DNA from: Methanosarcina flavescens
Lineage (GTDB): Archaea; Halobacteriota; Methanosarcinia; Methanosarcinales; Methanosarcinaceae
Direction of reading: 5' to 3'
Length of the DNA stretch: 64,000 nt
Assembly (NCBI RefSeq): GCF_001304615.2
Contig: NZ_CP032683.1
Span: forward strand, 2,604,001-2,668,000
Under the pieces are notes generated by a model. The model did not search any database, was not told the DNA's origin, and was given only the letters and a program-made list of their open reading frames with translations. The position numbers and the translations under genes are program-made. Positions 1 through 8,589 of the stretch are shown here, piece after piece. Positions within the stretch are counted from its first letter, which is position 1. Every line of letters starts with the position of its first letter.

Positions 1-27
1 AAATGCAGTAATTCGCACTGCATTTTT
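1..27. terminator. Hairpin downstream of the ahcY-like gene
   Basis: A perfect 9-bp inverted repeat (AAATGCAGT, loop AATTCGC, ACTGCATTT) lies about 50 nt past the stop codon of the minus-strand hydrolase gene. On the plus strand it is followed by a short T run. It could end transcription of the minus-strand gene or of a plus-strand gene outside the window. The stem is seen directly; the role is inferred. Confidence 0.45.
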
Positions 28-76
28 AGCACCGCAGTTATATTACAGCAGAAATTACTCTCTTTTACTTTTCAAA

Positions 77-1312
77 TTACGTTCCGCACTCCCAGCCGCT
101 CATGTAGCATACCTGGGCATCTGTGAGTTCGTCGATGCTTATGCCCATTGATTCGAGTTTCATTCTGGCTACATAATTATCGAGTTCCTGGGGTACCCTG
201 TGGACTCCGTTCGGAAGTTTGTTTTCGGCAATATAGCGTACACAGAGAGCCTGGTTTGCAAAGCTCATATCCATGACCTCGGCGGGGTGGCCGTCGCCGG
301 CAGCGAGGTTAACCAGCCTGCCTTCGGCTATGACATTTATGCGCTTGTCGCCGATATCGTATTCTTTTATGTTGTTTCTTACTGTTCGGACGGTTTTTGC
401 GAGGGAAGTAAGGGCTTCCATATCGATTTCCACGTTGAAATGGCCGGAGTTTGCAAGGATTGCTCCATCAGGCATGGATTTGAAATGTTCGGCTGTGAGG
501 ATATCGCGGTTTCCGGTAGTGGTTACGAAAATATCTCCTAGTTTAGCGGCGTCAGACATTTTCATGACTCTGTAGCCGTCCATCCTGGCTTCGAGGGCTC
601 TTATGGGATCAACTTCGGTAACGATTACGCTTGCTCCTAGACCTGCTGCCCGCATTGCAACTCCACGCCCGCACCAGCCGTAGCCTGCAACAACAACGTT
701 TTTGCCTGCAACCAGGAGGTTTGTAGTCCTGTTAATTCCGTCCCAGGCTGACTGGCCTGTCCCGTAGCGGTTATCAAAAAGGTATTTGGTCATGGCATCG
801 TTTACTGCAATTACCGGCATTTTCAGGGCGCCTTCCTTTTCCATAGCATGAAGCCTGTGCACGCCGGTAGTTGTTTCCTCGCAGCCGCCAAGGATATTCG
901 GAAGCAGGTCGGTTCTTTCCTTGTGTAATTTAAATATGAGGTCTGCCCCATCATCAATGGTGATATCGGGTTTGGAATCCAGGACACGGTCAATCGCTTC
1001 ATAATATTCCTGGCTTCCTACTCCGTATCTTGCAAAACAGCTTATATTCTTGCGTGTGCCAAGGGCAAGGGCCACATCGTCCTGCGTGCTCAGGGGATTG
1101 CAGCCTGTAATTGATACCTCCGCACCGCCAGCAGCCAGGGTCTCTACAAGGACTGCGGTTTTCGCTTCTACATGCAGTGCCATTCCTACTTTCAGCCCTT
1201 TCAGGGGTTTTTCTTCCTCAAACTTTTCCCTGATGATAGCAAGCACAGGCATGTGGTTCCTTGCCCAATCCATTTTCATGTTTCCGGATTCTATGAGTTC
1301 TTTTTCATTCAT
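77..1312 (-). CDS. ahcY: Adenosylhomocysteinase family protein (S-adenosyl- or S-inosylhomocysteine hydrolase)
   Basis: The cytoplasmic enzyme cleaves S-adenosylhomocysteine (or its inosyl form) to homocysteine and the nucleoside, clearing the product of SAM-dependent methylation. The 411-residue protein has the family signatures: EETTTG near residue 145, NDAMTK...FDN near 171-181 holding the conserved Lys and Asp, and a Rossmann NAD site GYGWCGRG at about 210-217. It ends in GWECGT and lacks the KPDHYRY-type tail of eukaryotic and many bacterial enzymes, as is usual for archaeal and Thermotoga-type forms. The next gene upstream on the same strand is a nucleoside deaminase. In Methanocaldococcus jannaschii the homologue was shown to prefer S-inosylhomocysteine after deamination, so either substrate is possible here. 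Assignment to the family is firm; the substrate is not. Confidence 0.93.
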   Translation of the reverse strand: MNEKELIESGNMKMDWARNHMPVLAIIREKFEEEKPLKGLKVGMALHVEAKTAVLVETLAAGGAEVSITGCNPLSTQDDVALALGTRKNISCFARYGVGSQEYYEAIDRVLDSKPDITIDDGADLIFKLHKERTDLLPNILGGCEETTTGVHRLHAMEKEGALKMPVIAVNDAMTKYLFDNRYGTGQSAWDGINRTTNLLVAGKNVVVAGYGWCGRGVAMRAAGLGASVIVTEVDPIRALEARMDGYRVMKMSDAAKLGDIFVTTTGNRDILTAEHFKSMPDGAILANSGHFNVEIDMEALTSLAKTVRTVRNNIKEYDIGDKRINVIAEGRLVNLAAGDGHPAEVMDMSFANQALCVRYIAENKLPNGVHRVPQELDNYVARMKLESMGISIDELTDAQVCYMSGWECGT

Positions 1313-1453
1313 GGTGATCCCGTAATATAGATAGGCGATTAAATTCGATTTTTATTAGGATGAATATAAAGTTGAATATAAGGTCAATTTATTCTCGTGG
1401 TCTCAGGTATTACCTTTCCGTGTAATTTAAATCATTCCCCGAGTACGGGTTTC

Positions 1454-2752
1454 TCAGGCATTTGCCCTTGCGATAAGCTCTTCTGCGGCTTTTTGAGTTT
1501 CTTCCAGCACCTTCTGCTCGTCGAAAGCCAGTACCCTGTAATCGTCCATAAGGACTTTTCCATCCACAATTGTTGTCCTTACATCGCTGCCTCTTGCAGA
1601 GTACACAAGGTGGGAATGAACATCAAAGCAGGGAGTAAGATGCGGTTTTTTCATATCCACAACAATCAGGTCCGCTTTCTTTCCAACTTTCAACATGCCG
1701 GCTTCCATGCCAAGGGCTTTTGCCCCATTTACAGTACCCATTTCAAGTACCTGCCGTGCAGGAAGGGCAGTCGGACTGAAAGTGTTGACTTTATGCAGGA
1801 GGGCAGCAATTTTCATTTCCTCAAAAAGATCAAGGTTATTATTTGAGGCGCAGCCGTCCGTGCCAAGGCTTACATTTACCCCTTTTTCGAGCATTTTATG
1901 GACAGGTGCAATCCCTGAAGCCAACTTCATATTACTTATGACGTTATGGGAGACATTCACCCCTCTTTTTCTCAGAATTTCTATATCCCCATCCGAAAGC
2001 CAGACACAGTGGGCAGCAAGCACATCAGGCCCGAAAAACCCTATGTCCTCCAGAAGGTGCACCGAACATTTTCCGTACCTTTCTTTCATGGCAAGGAGTT
2101 CGGCTTCCGTCTCAAGGAGATGAATATGAATGCCTGCTCTGTCCCTGCTAGCTTCCTCCCTGACCTTTGCAAGAAATTCCTCAGAACAGGTGTTCGGAGC
2201 ATGGGGCCCATACATGGTTTTTATCCTGCCTTCAGCAGCCCCCTGCCAGGCTCGAACAAAGCGCTTTCCTTCCTTAAGGTCGGTTTCTCCTTTTTCTTCG
2301 TTCCAGAGCTCTATTAACCCGTGACAGAGTGAAGCCCGAAGCCCTGATATCTCAACAGCTTTTGCGGTTTCGTCCATATAGAAATACATATCTGCAAAAG
2401 CAGTTGTCCCTGACCTGATCATCTCCAGACAGGCAAGCAGGCTGCCTTTGTAAACATCTTCTGCAGTTAGCTTTGCCTCGACAGGCCAGATATGCCCCTC
2501 AAGCCAGTCTGCAAGCTGCAAATCATCAGCATAACCCCGAAATAGCGTCATTGCAGCGTGAGTATGCGTATTTACAAGCCCGGGCATTACTACCGAATGT
2601 TTTGCGTCAATTACGGTGTCAGCACTTTCGTCGGTCTTTTCCCCGATTTCCGTAATCTTTCCGTCTTCAATGACAACGGTTCCGTTTTTGAGGTCTCCCT
2701 TTTCAGGGTCCATAGTCAGAACATAAGCATTTTTTATAATTATATCAGCCAT
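1454..2752 (-). CDS. dadD: Amidohydrolase: 5'-deoxyadenosine / methylthioadenosine / S-adenosylhomocysteine deaminase
   Basis: This 432-residue metal-dependent deaminase belongs to the MtaD/DadD branch of the amidohydrolase family, which converts adenine nucleosides left over from SAM chemistry to inosine forms. The metal-binding NTHTH motif sits at about residues 61-65, a HLLET segment lies near the middle, and LGTDGCASNN supplies the conserved Asp. The length matches the family. It is transcribed in the same direction as the homocysteine hydrolase 141 bp downstream, which fits a SAM salvage pair. Without assays the preferred nucleoside cannot be told; a generic cytosine- or guanine-deaminase role is less likely given the neighbour. 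Confidence 0.85.
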   Translation of the reverse strand: MADIIIKNAYVLTMDPEKGDLKNGTVVIEDGKITEIGEKTDESADTVIDAKHSVVMPGLVNTHTHAAMTLFRGYADDLQLADWLEGHIWPVEAKLTAEDVYKGSLLACLEMIRSGTTAFADMYFYMDETAKAVEISGLRASLCHGLIELWNEEKGETDLKEGKRFVRAWQGAAEGRIKTMYGPHAPNTCSEEFLAKVREEASRDRAGIHIHLLETEAELLAMKERYGKCSVHLLEDIGFFGPDVLAAHCVWLSDGDIEILRKRGVNVSHNVISNMKLASGIAPVHKMLEKGVNVSLGTDGCASNNNLDLFEEMKIAALLHKVNTFSPTALPARQVLEMGTVNGAKALGMEAGMLKVGKKADLIVVDMKKPHLTPCFDVHSHLVYSARGSDVRTTIVDGKVLMDDYRVLAFDEQKVLEETQKAAEELIARANA

Positions 2753-2998
2753 TTGATCAGATCCGTCAGGTAATAAGTGGGGTTGTTAAATTAATTTCAG
2801 CTTAAAAAGTACTCTCTGAAATTGAGAGTTAATGTAACTAAGAGGTAATTGGAATTAAAAGGTAGTGGAATTAAGAGATTATCCTAAAAAAAGTTGTCCT
2901 GAGGATTCTGCTAAAATCCTATGAAAAAAGAAATTACGAATTCTTGAGAAAATTATAAATTTTTGAGAGAACAGGATTTTTGTAACTATAGTTCGTTA

Positions 2999-3640
2999 TT
3001 AATCAATTCCGGTTTCAAGTTTCAGCGCTTCAAGATAAAGGCGCATGATTTTCAGCCTTTCTTCAGCAATCTTCTTTGCCGTATCGGTATTTAGCTTCTC
3101 AGGAATCGTGAAAGGTTTATACTTCATATATTCATTAAAGCCTTCAATTGGGTCTTCAATATACACAGTTCTTTTTGAACTCCCCTTATCCAGCCCTGTT
3201 GCGTGTTTCAGCATTCTCAAAGCGCCCATTGAAAGAACAGCCCTGAAGATTCCCACTGCTCCGAGGGCGTCAAGACGGTCGGCATCCTGCAAGATCCGAG
3301 CCTCGAGAGACTCCGGAATCTCTCCTGCACTGAAGCGGTGGGTCAGGATGCAGCTCTTAACTGCTTCAATAACCTCTTTTCCCAGCCCTGCTTTTGAGAG
3401 GAATTCTGAGGCTATCTCGGCACTGTATACGGCATGGTCCCCTCCTTCTTCATGTTCCTTAATTACGCCGACATCATGGAGAAGAGCTGCAAGCTGAAGG
3501 ACGAGAGGATTTCCCCCTTCTACTTTCTGGATCTCAAGGCAAAGGGCTTCTACCCGGTTTATATGTGACATATCGTGGGAACTGGGTTCTCCTTCAAGAA
3601 AAGAGGCCACAAATTCCCTCGTTTTTTCTATCAGGTCCAT
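2999..3640 (-). CDS. HD-domain phosphohydrolase
   Basis: This 213-residue protein has the HD superfamily metal site: HD at about residues 22-23, a further His at 26 and the hallmark LLHDVGV at about 54-60. It then has a helical region with DADRLDALGAVG. Such proteins hydrolyse phosphate esters, often of nucleotides. The start codon lies two bases after the stop of the phosphopantoate ligase gene, so the two are almost certainly co-transcribed. That ties it to coenzyme A metabolism by context only. No substrate can be read from the sequence. Confidence 0.85.
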   Translation of the reverse strand: MDLIEKTREFVASFLEGEPSSHDMSHINRVEALCLEIQKVEGGNPLVLQLAALLHDVGVIKEHEEGGDHAVYSAEIASEFLSKAGLGKEVIEAVKSCILTHRFSAGEIPESLEARILQDADRLDALGAVGIFRAVLSMGALRMLKHATGLDKGSSKRTVYIEDPIEGFNEYMKYKPFTIPEKLNTDTAKKIAEERLKIMRLYLEALKLETGID

Positions 3641-3642
3641 GT

Positions 3643-4404
3643 TCAGTATTCCACTTCTGCAGCCATGGCTTTAAGGTTTTCCTGAATCTCGGAAATCGCT
3701 TCGGAGAGGACTCTTTTATTTTCATAGGTCGTGATTAACTTCACAAGTTCTTCTTTCCTCTCCTTTTTCAGTTCCACTCCTAGCTTGATCATGTTATCAA
3801 GTGCCCGCGTGAGATTGTCAACTATCGAAATCGTAGCTGTCCTTGAAGTCCGTGAGAAAGGGTTCAGGTCGATGGTTATAACGGTCTTTCCCATTTCCAC
3901 GAGTTTCTCACAGCGGTCTCCGTCTTCCAGCGGGACGAGCACCACATCTGCGGAGTAAATCCCCCTGCTATCTACCAGCCGCCTATCGTGAGAGAGTTCA
4001 AGGGTAGCATCTGGATTTTTCCCAAGTACCTCGGAAGCCCCATTGGCTTTAAGCTGTTCTATAATAAGGTGCACCCTTGTCTCTGTCCTATGAAAGAGAT
4101 TCACCTCAAGTTTTGCCCCCGTAACATCCGCAAGAGCTACAACTTTATCAGGAGCAAGGGCTGCGACATTACCGTTTACAGAAATTACAGGGTTCTTTGC
4201 CAGAAGCAGGGCTGCAACTGCCGCCCTTTCAGCATACAGTGCAGACTTGGTACTTCGCTCGCCTATGAGGTAATCAAAGCTTTCACCTCTTCCCTGGGCA
4301 ATCAGCCCCTGAATGCTTGTAATTCCCATTTTTACCCCGGCTGCAACCTTTTCGCGAGCAAGCAGGGACTCATACCTCGGGTGGTCTTTGGGTATCTCGG
4401 TCAT
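3643..4404 (-). CDS. 4-phosphopantoate--beta-alanine ligase (archaeal phosphopantothenate synthetase)
   Basis: The enzyme joins 4-phosphopantoate and beta-alanine with ATP to give 4'-phosphopantothenate, a step specific to archaeal coenzyme A synthesis. The 253-residue length and the N-terminal block (IPKDHPRYESL, then GITSIQGLIAQGRGE) are typical of the COG1701 family, as is the central segment with SHDRRLVDSRG and a later LNPFSRTSR motif. It sits in a minus-strand run with pantoate kinase and CoaBC, which supply the steps before and after. Recognition is by family resemblance and context, both strong. Confidence 0.92.
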   Translation of the reverse strand: MTEIPKDHPRYESLLAREKVAAGVKMGITSIQGLIAQGRGESFDYLIGERSTKSALYAERAAVAALLLAKNPVISVNGNVAALAPDKVVALADVTGAKLEVNLFHRTETRVHLIIEQLKANGASEVLGKNPDATLELSHDRRLVDSRGIYSADVVLVPLEDGDRCEKLVEMGKTVITIDLNPFSRTSRTATISIVDNLTRALDNMIKLGVELKKERKEELVKLITTYENKRVLSEAISEIQENLKAMAAEVEY

Positions 4405-4828
4405 AACGGTCGCTTACCTTTTTTATTTTAGTTTCTTGTACTTTTTTACTTACTACTTCAAATCTGTAAATGAAATTCTCCAGCTCAATGTAATTGCCTG
4501 AGTTCAATATAATTGCCTGATATTTCGAGGCACTGCGTGAGGAGTCAAACAAGTACCCAGATAATCATGCAAATAATCAATTCAATATGCAAATCAATTC
4601 AGTAAATTCAGTACACGCAAATATTTACTCTAATAAACCTTCAGAACTGTGTGTCATTTATTTGATTCAAGTTTTCTATTTCTATTCTATTTAAGCTGTA
4701 GGGGAATCAGTTAAGTAGCAGATTTTCTGCAAATTCTTTTTTGCAAATATTTTTTGTAAAGATTTTGAAATTTCCTGATCTACATGAAACTGCTTTTCCT
4801 GATCTGCATGAAACTGCTTTTCCTGGGT
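4405..4828. repeat. 424-bp AT-rich spacer with a 24-bp tandem repeat
   Basis: This gap between the pantoate kinase gene and the phosphopantoate ligase gene holds no convincing gene. At 4772-4795 and 4796-4819 a 24-bp unit (TTCCTGATCTRCATGAAACTGCTT) is repeated with one base difference, and a third partial copy runs to 4826. It lies just past the kinase stop codon. Upstream of it are AT-rich segments repeating CAATTCA-like words. The promoter of the ligase/HD pair should lie near 4430-4500. Confidence 0.6.
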
Positions 4829-5761
4829 TCACTCATTCATTAACTTCGGCACACAGGTACTTATGCCGTATTCCAGCACCTGCCCGAATTCCTGAAGGGC
4901 TTCGTAGAGAGGGAATTCATGGGAGTAAGGGGCAATTGCAAAAACCGTGTCCCCAAGCATTGCCTGGGAAGCAAATCCTCCACTTGCGTTTGCAGCTTCG
5001 ATCACATCTTTTGTTCTGCTGCTCATAAGGCCTGTTTTGCTGGCAAACGTTTTAGCCTGTTGCATGAAATTCTCAAGCGTGGGCTTTTTAAGCAGCTCGG
5101 ACATGGCTGCTTTCCCTGCACTGTTAATTCTTGTGGTTGCGGCTTCATCCCTCAGAACCAAATCGGTAGAGATCTCGCCAAGTACAATACAGAAAACCCT
5201 GGCTTCAGGAGCCGGAATCCTGTCCACAAGCCCGTATTCGGGGCCACCCGGCTGCAGCCTGATTACCACTCCACCGCTGGACTGGGCAGCAATATCCCCA
5301 AGCCCGCTGTGGTTGACAACTTCAGCTACGTGGGCGTATTCAGTCAGGCTCTTTACGGTCTGGTTAAGGGAAAGTGCCCTGTTGAGGGCATAGGCTGTAC
5401 CGAGAGCTCCTGCACCTGATGCTCCGAATCCGCACCCGGTTGGAATTTCTGCCCAGCTCTTTATCCTTACAGGTACGTCAGTCATAATCTCTACGACTGT
5501 ACGGCTGGTTTTGCCTTCAACCCTTTTTCCGTTAAGGAAAATCTCGGTCTCTTCTACAGACCTCCCTACCTCTACTTCGGTGGTGACGCCCCCATTCAGG
5601 ACGATTCCGCAGCCTGTAGAACCCTTACGATGAGGATTTTCGTGTTCGTGGATCTGGAAAAAACCTGTAATATGTCCCGGAGCATAGGCTTTTGCCAGAA
5701 AGTTTGCTTCTTCACTCTCATATGTATACATGGAAAGCGCCTTTTTTACAATTTCAATCAT
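4829..5761 (-). CDS. Pantoate kinase (GHMP family)
   Basis: Pantoate kinase phosphorylates pantoate with ATP in the archaeal route to coenzyme A. The 310-residue protein has the start-of-family motif AYAPGHITGFF near residue 25 and the glycine-rich GHMP ATP loop IPTGCGFGASGAGALG at about residues 105-120. A C-terminal region resembling the second GHMP motif follows. CoaBC lies upstream and the phosphopantoate ligase downstream. The first 20-odd residues are longer than in most relatives; the Met at about residue 11 is an alternative start. The reading frame stays open for roughly 40 further codons upstream but has no ATG, GTG or TTG. Confidence 0.9.
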   Translation of the reverse strand: MIEIVKKALSMYTYESEEANFLAKAYAPGHITGFFQIHEHENPHRKGSTGCGIVLNGGVTTEVEVGRSVEETEIFLNGKRVEGKTSRTVVEIMTDVPVRIKSWAEIPTGCGFGASGAGALGTAYALNRALSLNQTVKSLTEYAHVAEVVNHSGLGDIAAQSSGGVVIRLQPGGPEYGLVDRIPAPEARVFCIVLGEISTDLVLRDEAATTRINSAGKAAMSELLKKPTLENFMQQAKTFASKTGLMSSRTKDVIEAANASGGFASQAMLGDTVFAIAPYSHEFPLYEALQEFGQVLEYGISTCVPKLMNE

Positions 5762-5879
5762 TTTTTCAAAGTTCGTTCCTGTTTTGCAAAGTGTTTTGTA
5801 GAATACATCCGGGTCTTTGTGAAATATTCCGGAGTACTCGGCAATACCAGGGATGTTTGTTTTTATCAGAGCATTTACT

Positions 5880-7247
5880 TCACGAGAGTTTTTGTTTTAA
5901 TAGTTCAGCTACTTCTTCAAGGATATAGGCTGCAAGTTTGCGTTTATTCCCGCTTACATGCCTGTGTTCGCTTTTTTTCCTTCCAACCAGGTACAGTTCA
6001 TTTTCTTCGGTGCCCATTCCACCTTTTGCAACGTCGTTTGCTGCGATCAGGTCCAGTTTTGAGGCTTTAAGGGTTGAGCCTGCCCTCTTTAATAATTCCT
6101 GCTTTTCAACCCCGGTTTCAGCCTTGAAGCCTACAATTATAAGGTCAGGATACTTCTCACGACATTCTTTTATCAGCTTGCGGGTAGGTTTCAACCTCAA
6201 AACAAGTTCTCCTCCCGATTTGATCTTTTCGGGAGAAGGCTCGGCTGTATAATCCGCAATCGCTGCCGAACTGATCAGGACATCGTATCCGTTTTCAAGC
6301 TCCAGGAGCACAGCCTCAGTCATCTCAGCAGCGCTTTCTGCAAAAATTTCCCTGATTCCCGCAAATCCGAGCCTGTCCCGATGAACAAGGGTTACATCAG
6401 CTCCATTGCGGTATGCCTCAAGGGCAAGCTCCTTTCCTGTTTTGCCTGAAGCCCGGTTCGTCAGAATGCGGATAGGGTCGATGCTTTCGGCTGTTGAGCC
6501 ACTTGTGATGATTATCTTCCGGTTCTCAAGGGTTTTGCTTCCCAGTATCCTTTCTACTTCGAGCACGATTTCTTCATTTGCTGCAATTTTTGCGACGCCT
6601 TCTTCCAGCCTTGGGCCTACGATCTGGATACCCCAGCTATTCAGTTTCACCAGATTCTCAGCTACAGCCGGATGCCTGAACATGGATTCATGCATCGCAG
6701 GAACTACCATCACAGGCACACCAGAGCCAAGGGCAGTTGTTGCAAAGGAGGTTACAGGGGTATCGTCTATCCCGAATGCGATTTTTCCTACAGTGTTTGC
6801 TGTTGCAGGGGCTATAAGGAGAAGGTCTGCTCTTCCTTTGAGCCCGCAAAACTCTACATGCTCAACCCTGCCTCCGAGTTCGGTAATTGCAGGGTTTCCT
6901 GTAGCATAGTGCAGGGCATCAGGGTGCAGTATTCGCGTGGCAGCCTCTGTCATGACAGCATGAACTTCAGCTCCGTTTCTTATCAGTTCTCTTGCAAGCT
7001 CAACGGTTCTTACCGTCCCAATGCTCCCTGTAACTCCAAGAACTATGGTTTTCCCAGCAAGAGAAGAGCTTTTCTGTCCCTGAATCCAGAGCGTAGGATG
7101 GAAATTCTCGGGCTTGCGTCTGGCAGTCTTTTGCCTGTCCTGTTTATCCTTTTCGTCTACTCGGTCCGGTTCTTTCTGACCGGGATTTTCCCTGTTCGGT
7201 TCTTTCTGGTCCGCCAGGTTTTGAGCGTCTTCCAATGGAGTTTTCAT
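5880..7247 (-). CDS. coaBC: Bifunctional phosphopantothenoylcysteine decarboxylase / phosphopantothenate--cysteine ligase
   Basis: CoaBC adds cysteine to 4'-phosphopantothenate and decarboxylates the product to 4'-phosphopantetheine. In this 455-residue protein the flavin-binding decarboxylase half spans roughly residues 60-240 (LGVTGSIG, LLIAPATANTVGKIAFGI, VVPAMHESM). The ligase half spans about 245-455 (ITSGSTAESIDPIRILTNRASGKTG, ISSAAIADY, the KPTRKLI segment and NDV). The first 55 residues are a charged, low-complexity extension rich in Lys, Glu, Asp and Gln that is unusual for the family, so translation may start inside it. It shares its upstream region with the divergent Vms1-like gene. 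Confidence 0.93.
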   Translation of the reverse strand: MKTPLEDAQNLADQKEPNRENPGQKEPDRVDEKDKQDRQKTARRKPENFHPTLWIQGQKSSSLAGKTIVLGVTGSIGTVRTVELARELIRNGAEVHAVMTEAATRILHPDALHYATGNPAITELGGRVEHVEFCGLKGRADLLLIAPATANTVGKIAFGIDDTPVTSFATTALGSGVPVMVVPAMHESMFRHPAVAENLVKLNSWGIQIVGPRLEEGVAKIAANEEIVLEVERILGSKTLENRKIIITSGSTAESIDPIRILTNRASGKTGKELALEAYRNGADVTLVHRDRLGFAGIREIFAESAAEMTEAVLLELENGYDVLISSAAIADYTAEPSPEKIKSGGELVLRLKPTRKLIKECREKYPDLIIVGFKAETGVEKQELLKRAGSTLKASKLDLIAANDVAKGGMGTEENELYLVGRKKSEHRHVSGNKRKLAAYILEEVAELLKQKLS

Positions 7248-7548
7248 TCAGGCACCGGAGTAATCTATAAAACTAATAAACTAAGCCAGTAAACTGGGCA
7301 ATAACTTCTTAAATTGATTTGCTTTTCAGAAAACACTCCTGAAAGCAAAGTGACATTCAATACGATATTCTTAAAACTTTCGAAATACAAAGGATTAAAA
7401 TTAATAAAGAAGCTTTATAGAGATGCTTTACTTTCTTGATAAGTCTGAGTTATGAAATAGGGAGCTAAATCCAGGCTGTTATGAATTAAATACCAGCCAT
7501 AGAATTTATCGATTCTGATTGACGCTGGAGAGTGTTCGGGAAGGCACA
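7248..7548. promoter_or_regulatory. Divergent promoter region, coaBC / Vms1-like gene
   Basis: This AT-rich region of about 300 bp separates two divergently transcribed genes and contains no ORF of note. AT-rich stretches near 7390-7425 (for example TTTATAGAG) could serve as TATA boxes for the plus-strand gene. No clear operator was seen. Confidence 0.4.
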
Positions 7549-8589
7549 ATGAACGACAAAAAAGCAAGAAAAGAAACCTCGGAAATCACAAAAAAGGGAC
7601 TGGGTACGCTTATAGGGAAGATTTCAGGAAAAGGGCAGCTTGAGCTTGAGATAGACCGGCTCAAATCTCAGATCGTTAGATTGGAGCTCGACCTGCAGAG
7701 TGCAAAAAGCCAACTTGAAAAGAAAGAGGCTCTTGCAAGGCTGGCGGTTGCGGACAGGCAGGAGGCTGAGGCCCTTTTAAACCAGGAACGTATTCGGACT
7801 CAGACCCTCTCCCACGAGCTTGAAACCCTCAGGTCTGAGTCCGAGGGCAAATTGAAGTTTCGGGGAATTGAGACTTTGAGCCCGCAAGCGGTTCAGGTTT
7901 ATCTTTCCAGACTCAGATCCTTCCACGCCCCTGCAGACGACCTGCTCACTGTTTACCTGCCCTCGGGTACTAGGCTTTCAGAAATAATGAGTGAAAAAAT
8001 ACTTGAGCGTGTAGAAGAGGAAACCCGTACGCTTCTTGACAGGCTTGAATCCGAAACCGGTGTTGTGATTTTCTATGATTTTCACCGCATGATTTGTGAA
8101 GCTATGGCTCCTCCTCTCCCAATTGCCTCCTCTACCTGGCAGCTCGGACACAATTTTAAGGTTGCTTTGCTTGAGGAAAGTTTGAGTAAGGACTACCGAA
8201 TACTTATCCTTATCCTGCATGCAGGCGAATCCTTCATAGGCTTTACTCCCGATGCGCAGGTTTTTGACACCAAGGAGCTAATCCGCAGCAGTGTAAAGGA
8301 AAAGCACAGTAAAGGAGGCTTCAGCCAGCGCCGGTTCGAACGCCTGAGGGGAGAGGATATCGCGCACCATGTCGATAAAGTCGTCGAGGCTTTGCATAGG
8401 TTTCTTGAAGAAAACAGGTCTGTTGATTTCGTCATTCTGAGCGGGGATTTTCAGCTAATTGGGGAAATCCGAAAACGTCTGCCCCTCAACCTTGAAGTAA
8501 TTGAAAAGCCGTCTGATATCAGGGTTGAAAAAACAGGCGGTGAAGAGATTCTCAGGACGGTTTTAAGCTCAAGAAGATATTTGCTGTGA
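7549..8589 (+). CDS. Vms1/Ankzf1-like (VLRF1) peptidyl-tRNA hydrolase or release-factor homologue
   Basis: Vms1-family proteins cleave peptidyl-tRNA on stalled large ribosomal subunits. The in-frame ATG at 7549 is chosen over the upstream start at 7519, giving 346 residues. An N-terminal coiled coil covers about residues 25-100 (Glu/Leu/Arg heptads). It is followed by an eRF1-like domain carrying KGGFSQRRFERLRGE at about 255-269. That matches the GG-Q loop of the Vms1 release domain, with Gln as the expected catalytic residue and an extra Phe-Ser between GG and Q. The C-terminal part (VDFVILSGDFQLIGEI) fits the rest of the fold. No ankyrin or zinc-finger parts are present. Family placement is by motif; activity is inferred. 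Confidence 0.75.
   Translation: MNDKKARKETSEITKKGLGTLIGKISGKGQLELEIDRLKSQIVRLELDLQSAKSQLEKKEALARLAVADRQEAEALLNQERIRTQTLSHELETLRSESEGKLKFRGIETLSPQAVQVYLSRLRSFHAPADDLLTVYLPSGTRLSEIMSEKILERVEEETRTLLDRLESETGVVIFYDFHRMICEAMAPPLPIASSTWQLGHNFKVALLEESLSKDYRILILILHAGESFIGFTPDAQVFDTKELIRSSVKEKHSKGGFSQRRFERLRGEDIAHHVDKVVEALHRFLEENRSVDFVILSGDFQLIGEIRKRLPLNLEVIEKPSDIRVEKTGGEEILRTVLSSRRYLL

Noticed and set aside
200-541. Open frames of 60-200 codons opposite the hydrolase and similar frames opposite most minus-strand genes
   Set aside because: They lie antisense to clear conserved genes, lack ribosome sites and read as low-quality protein.
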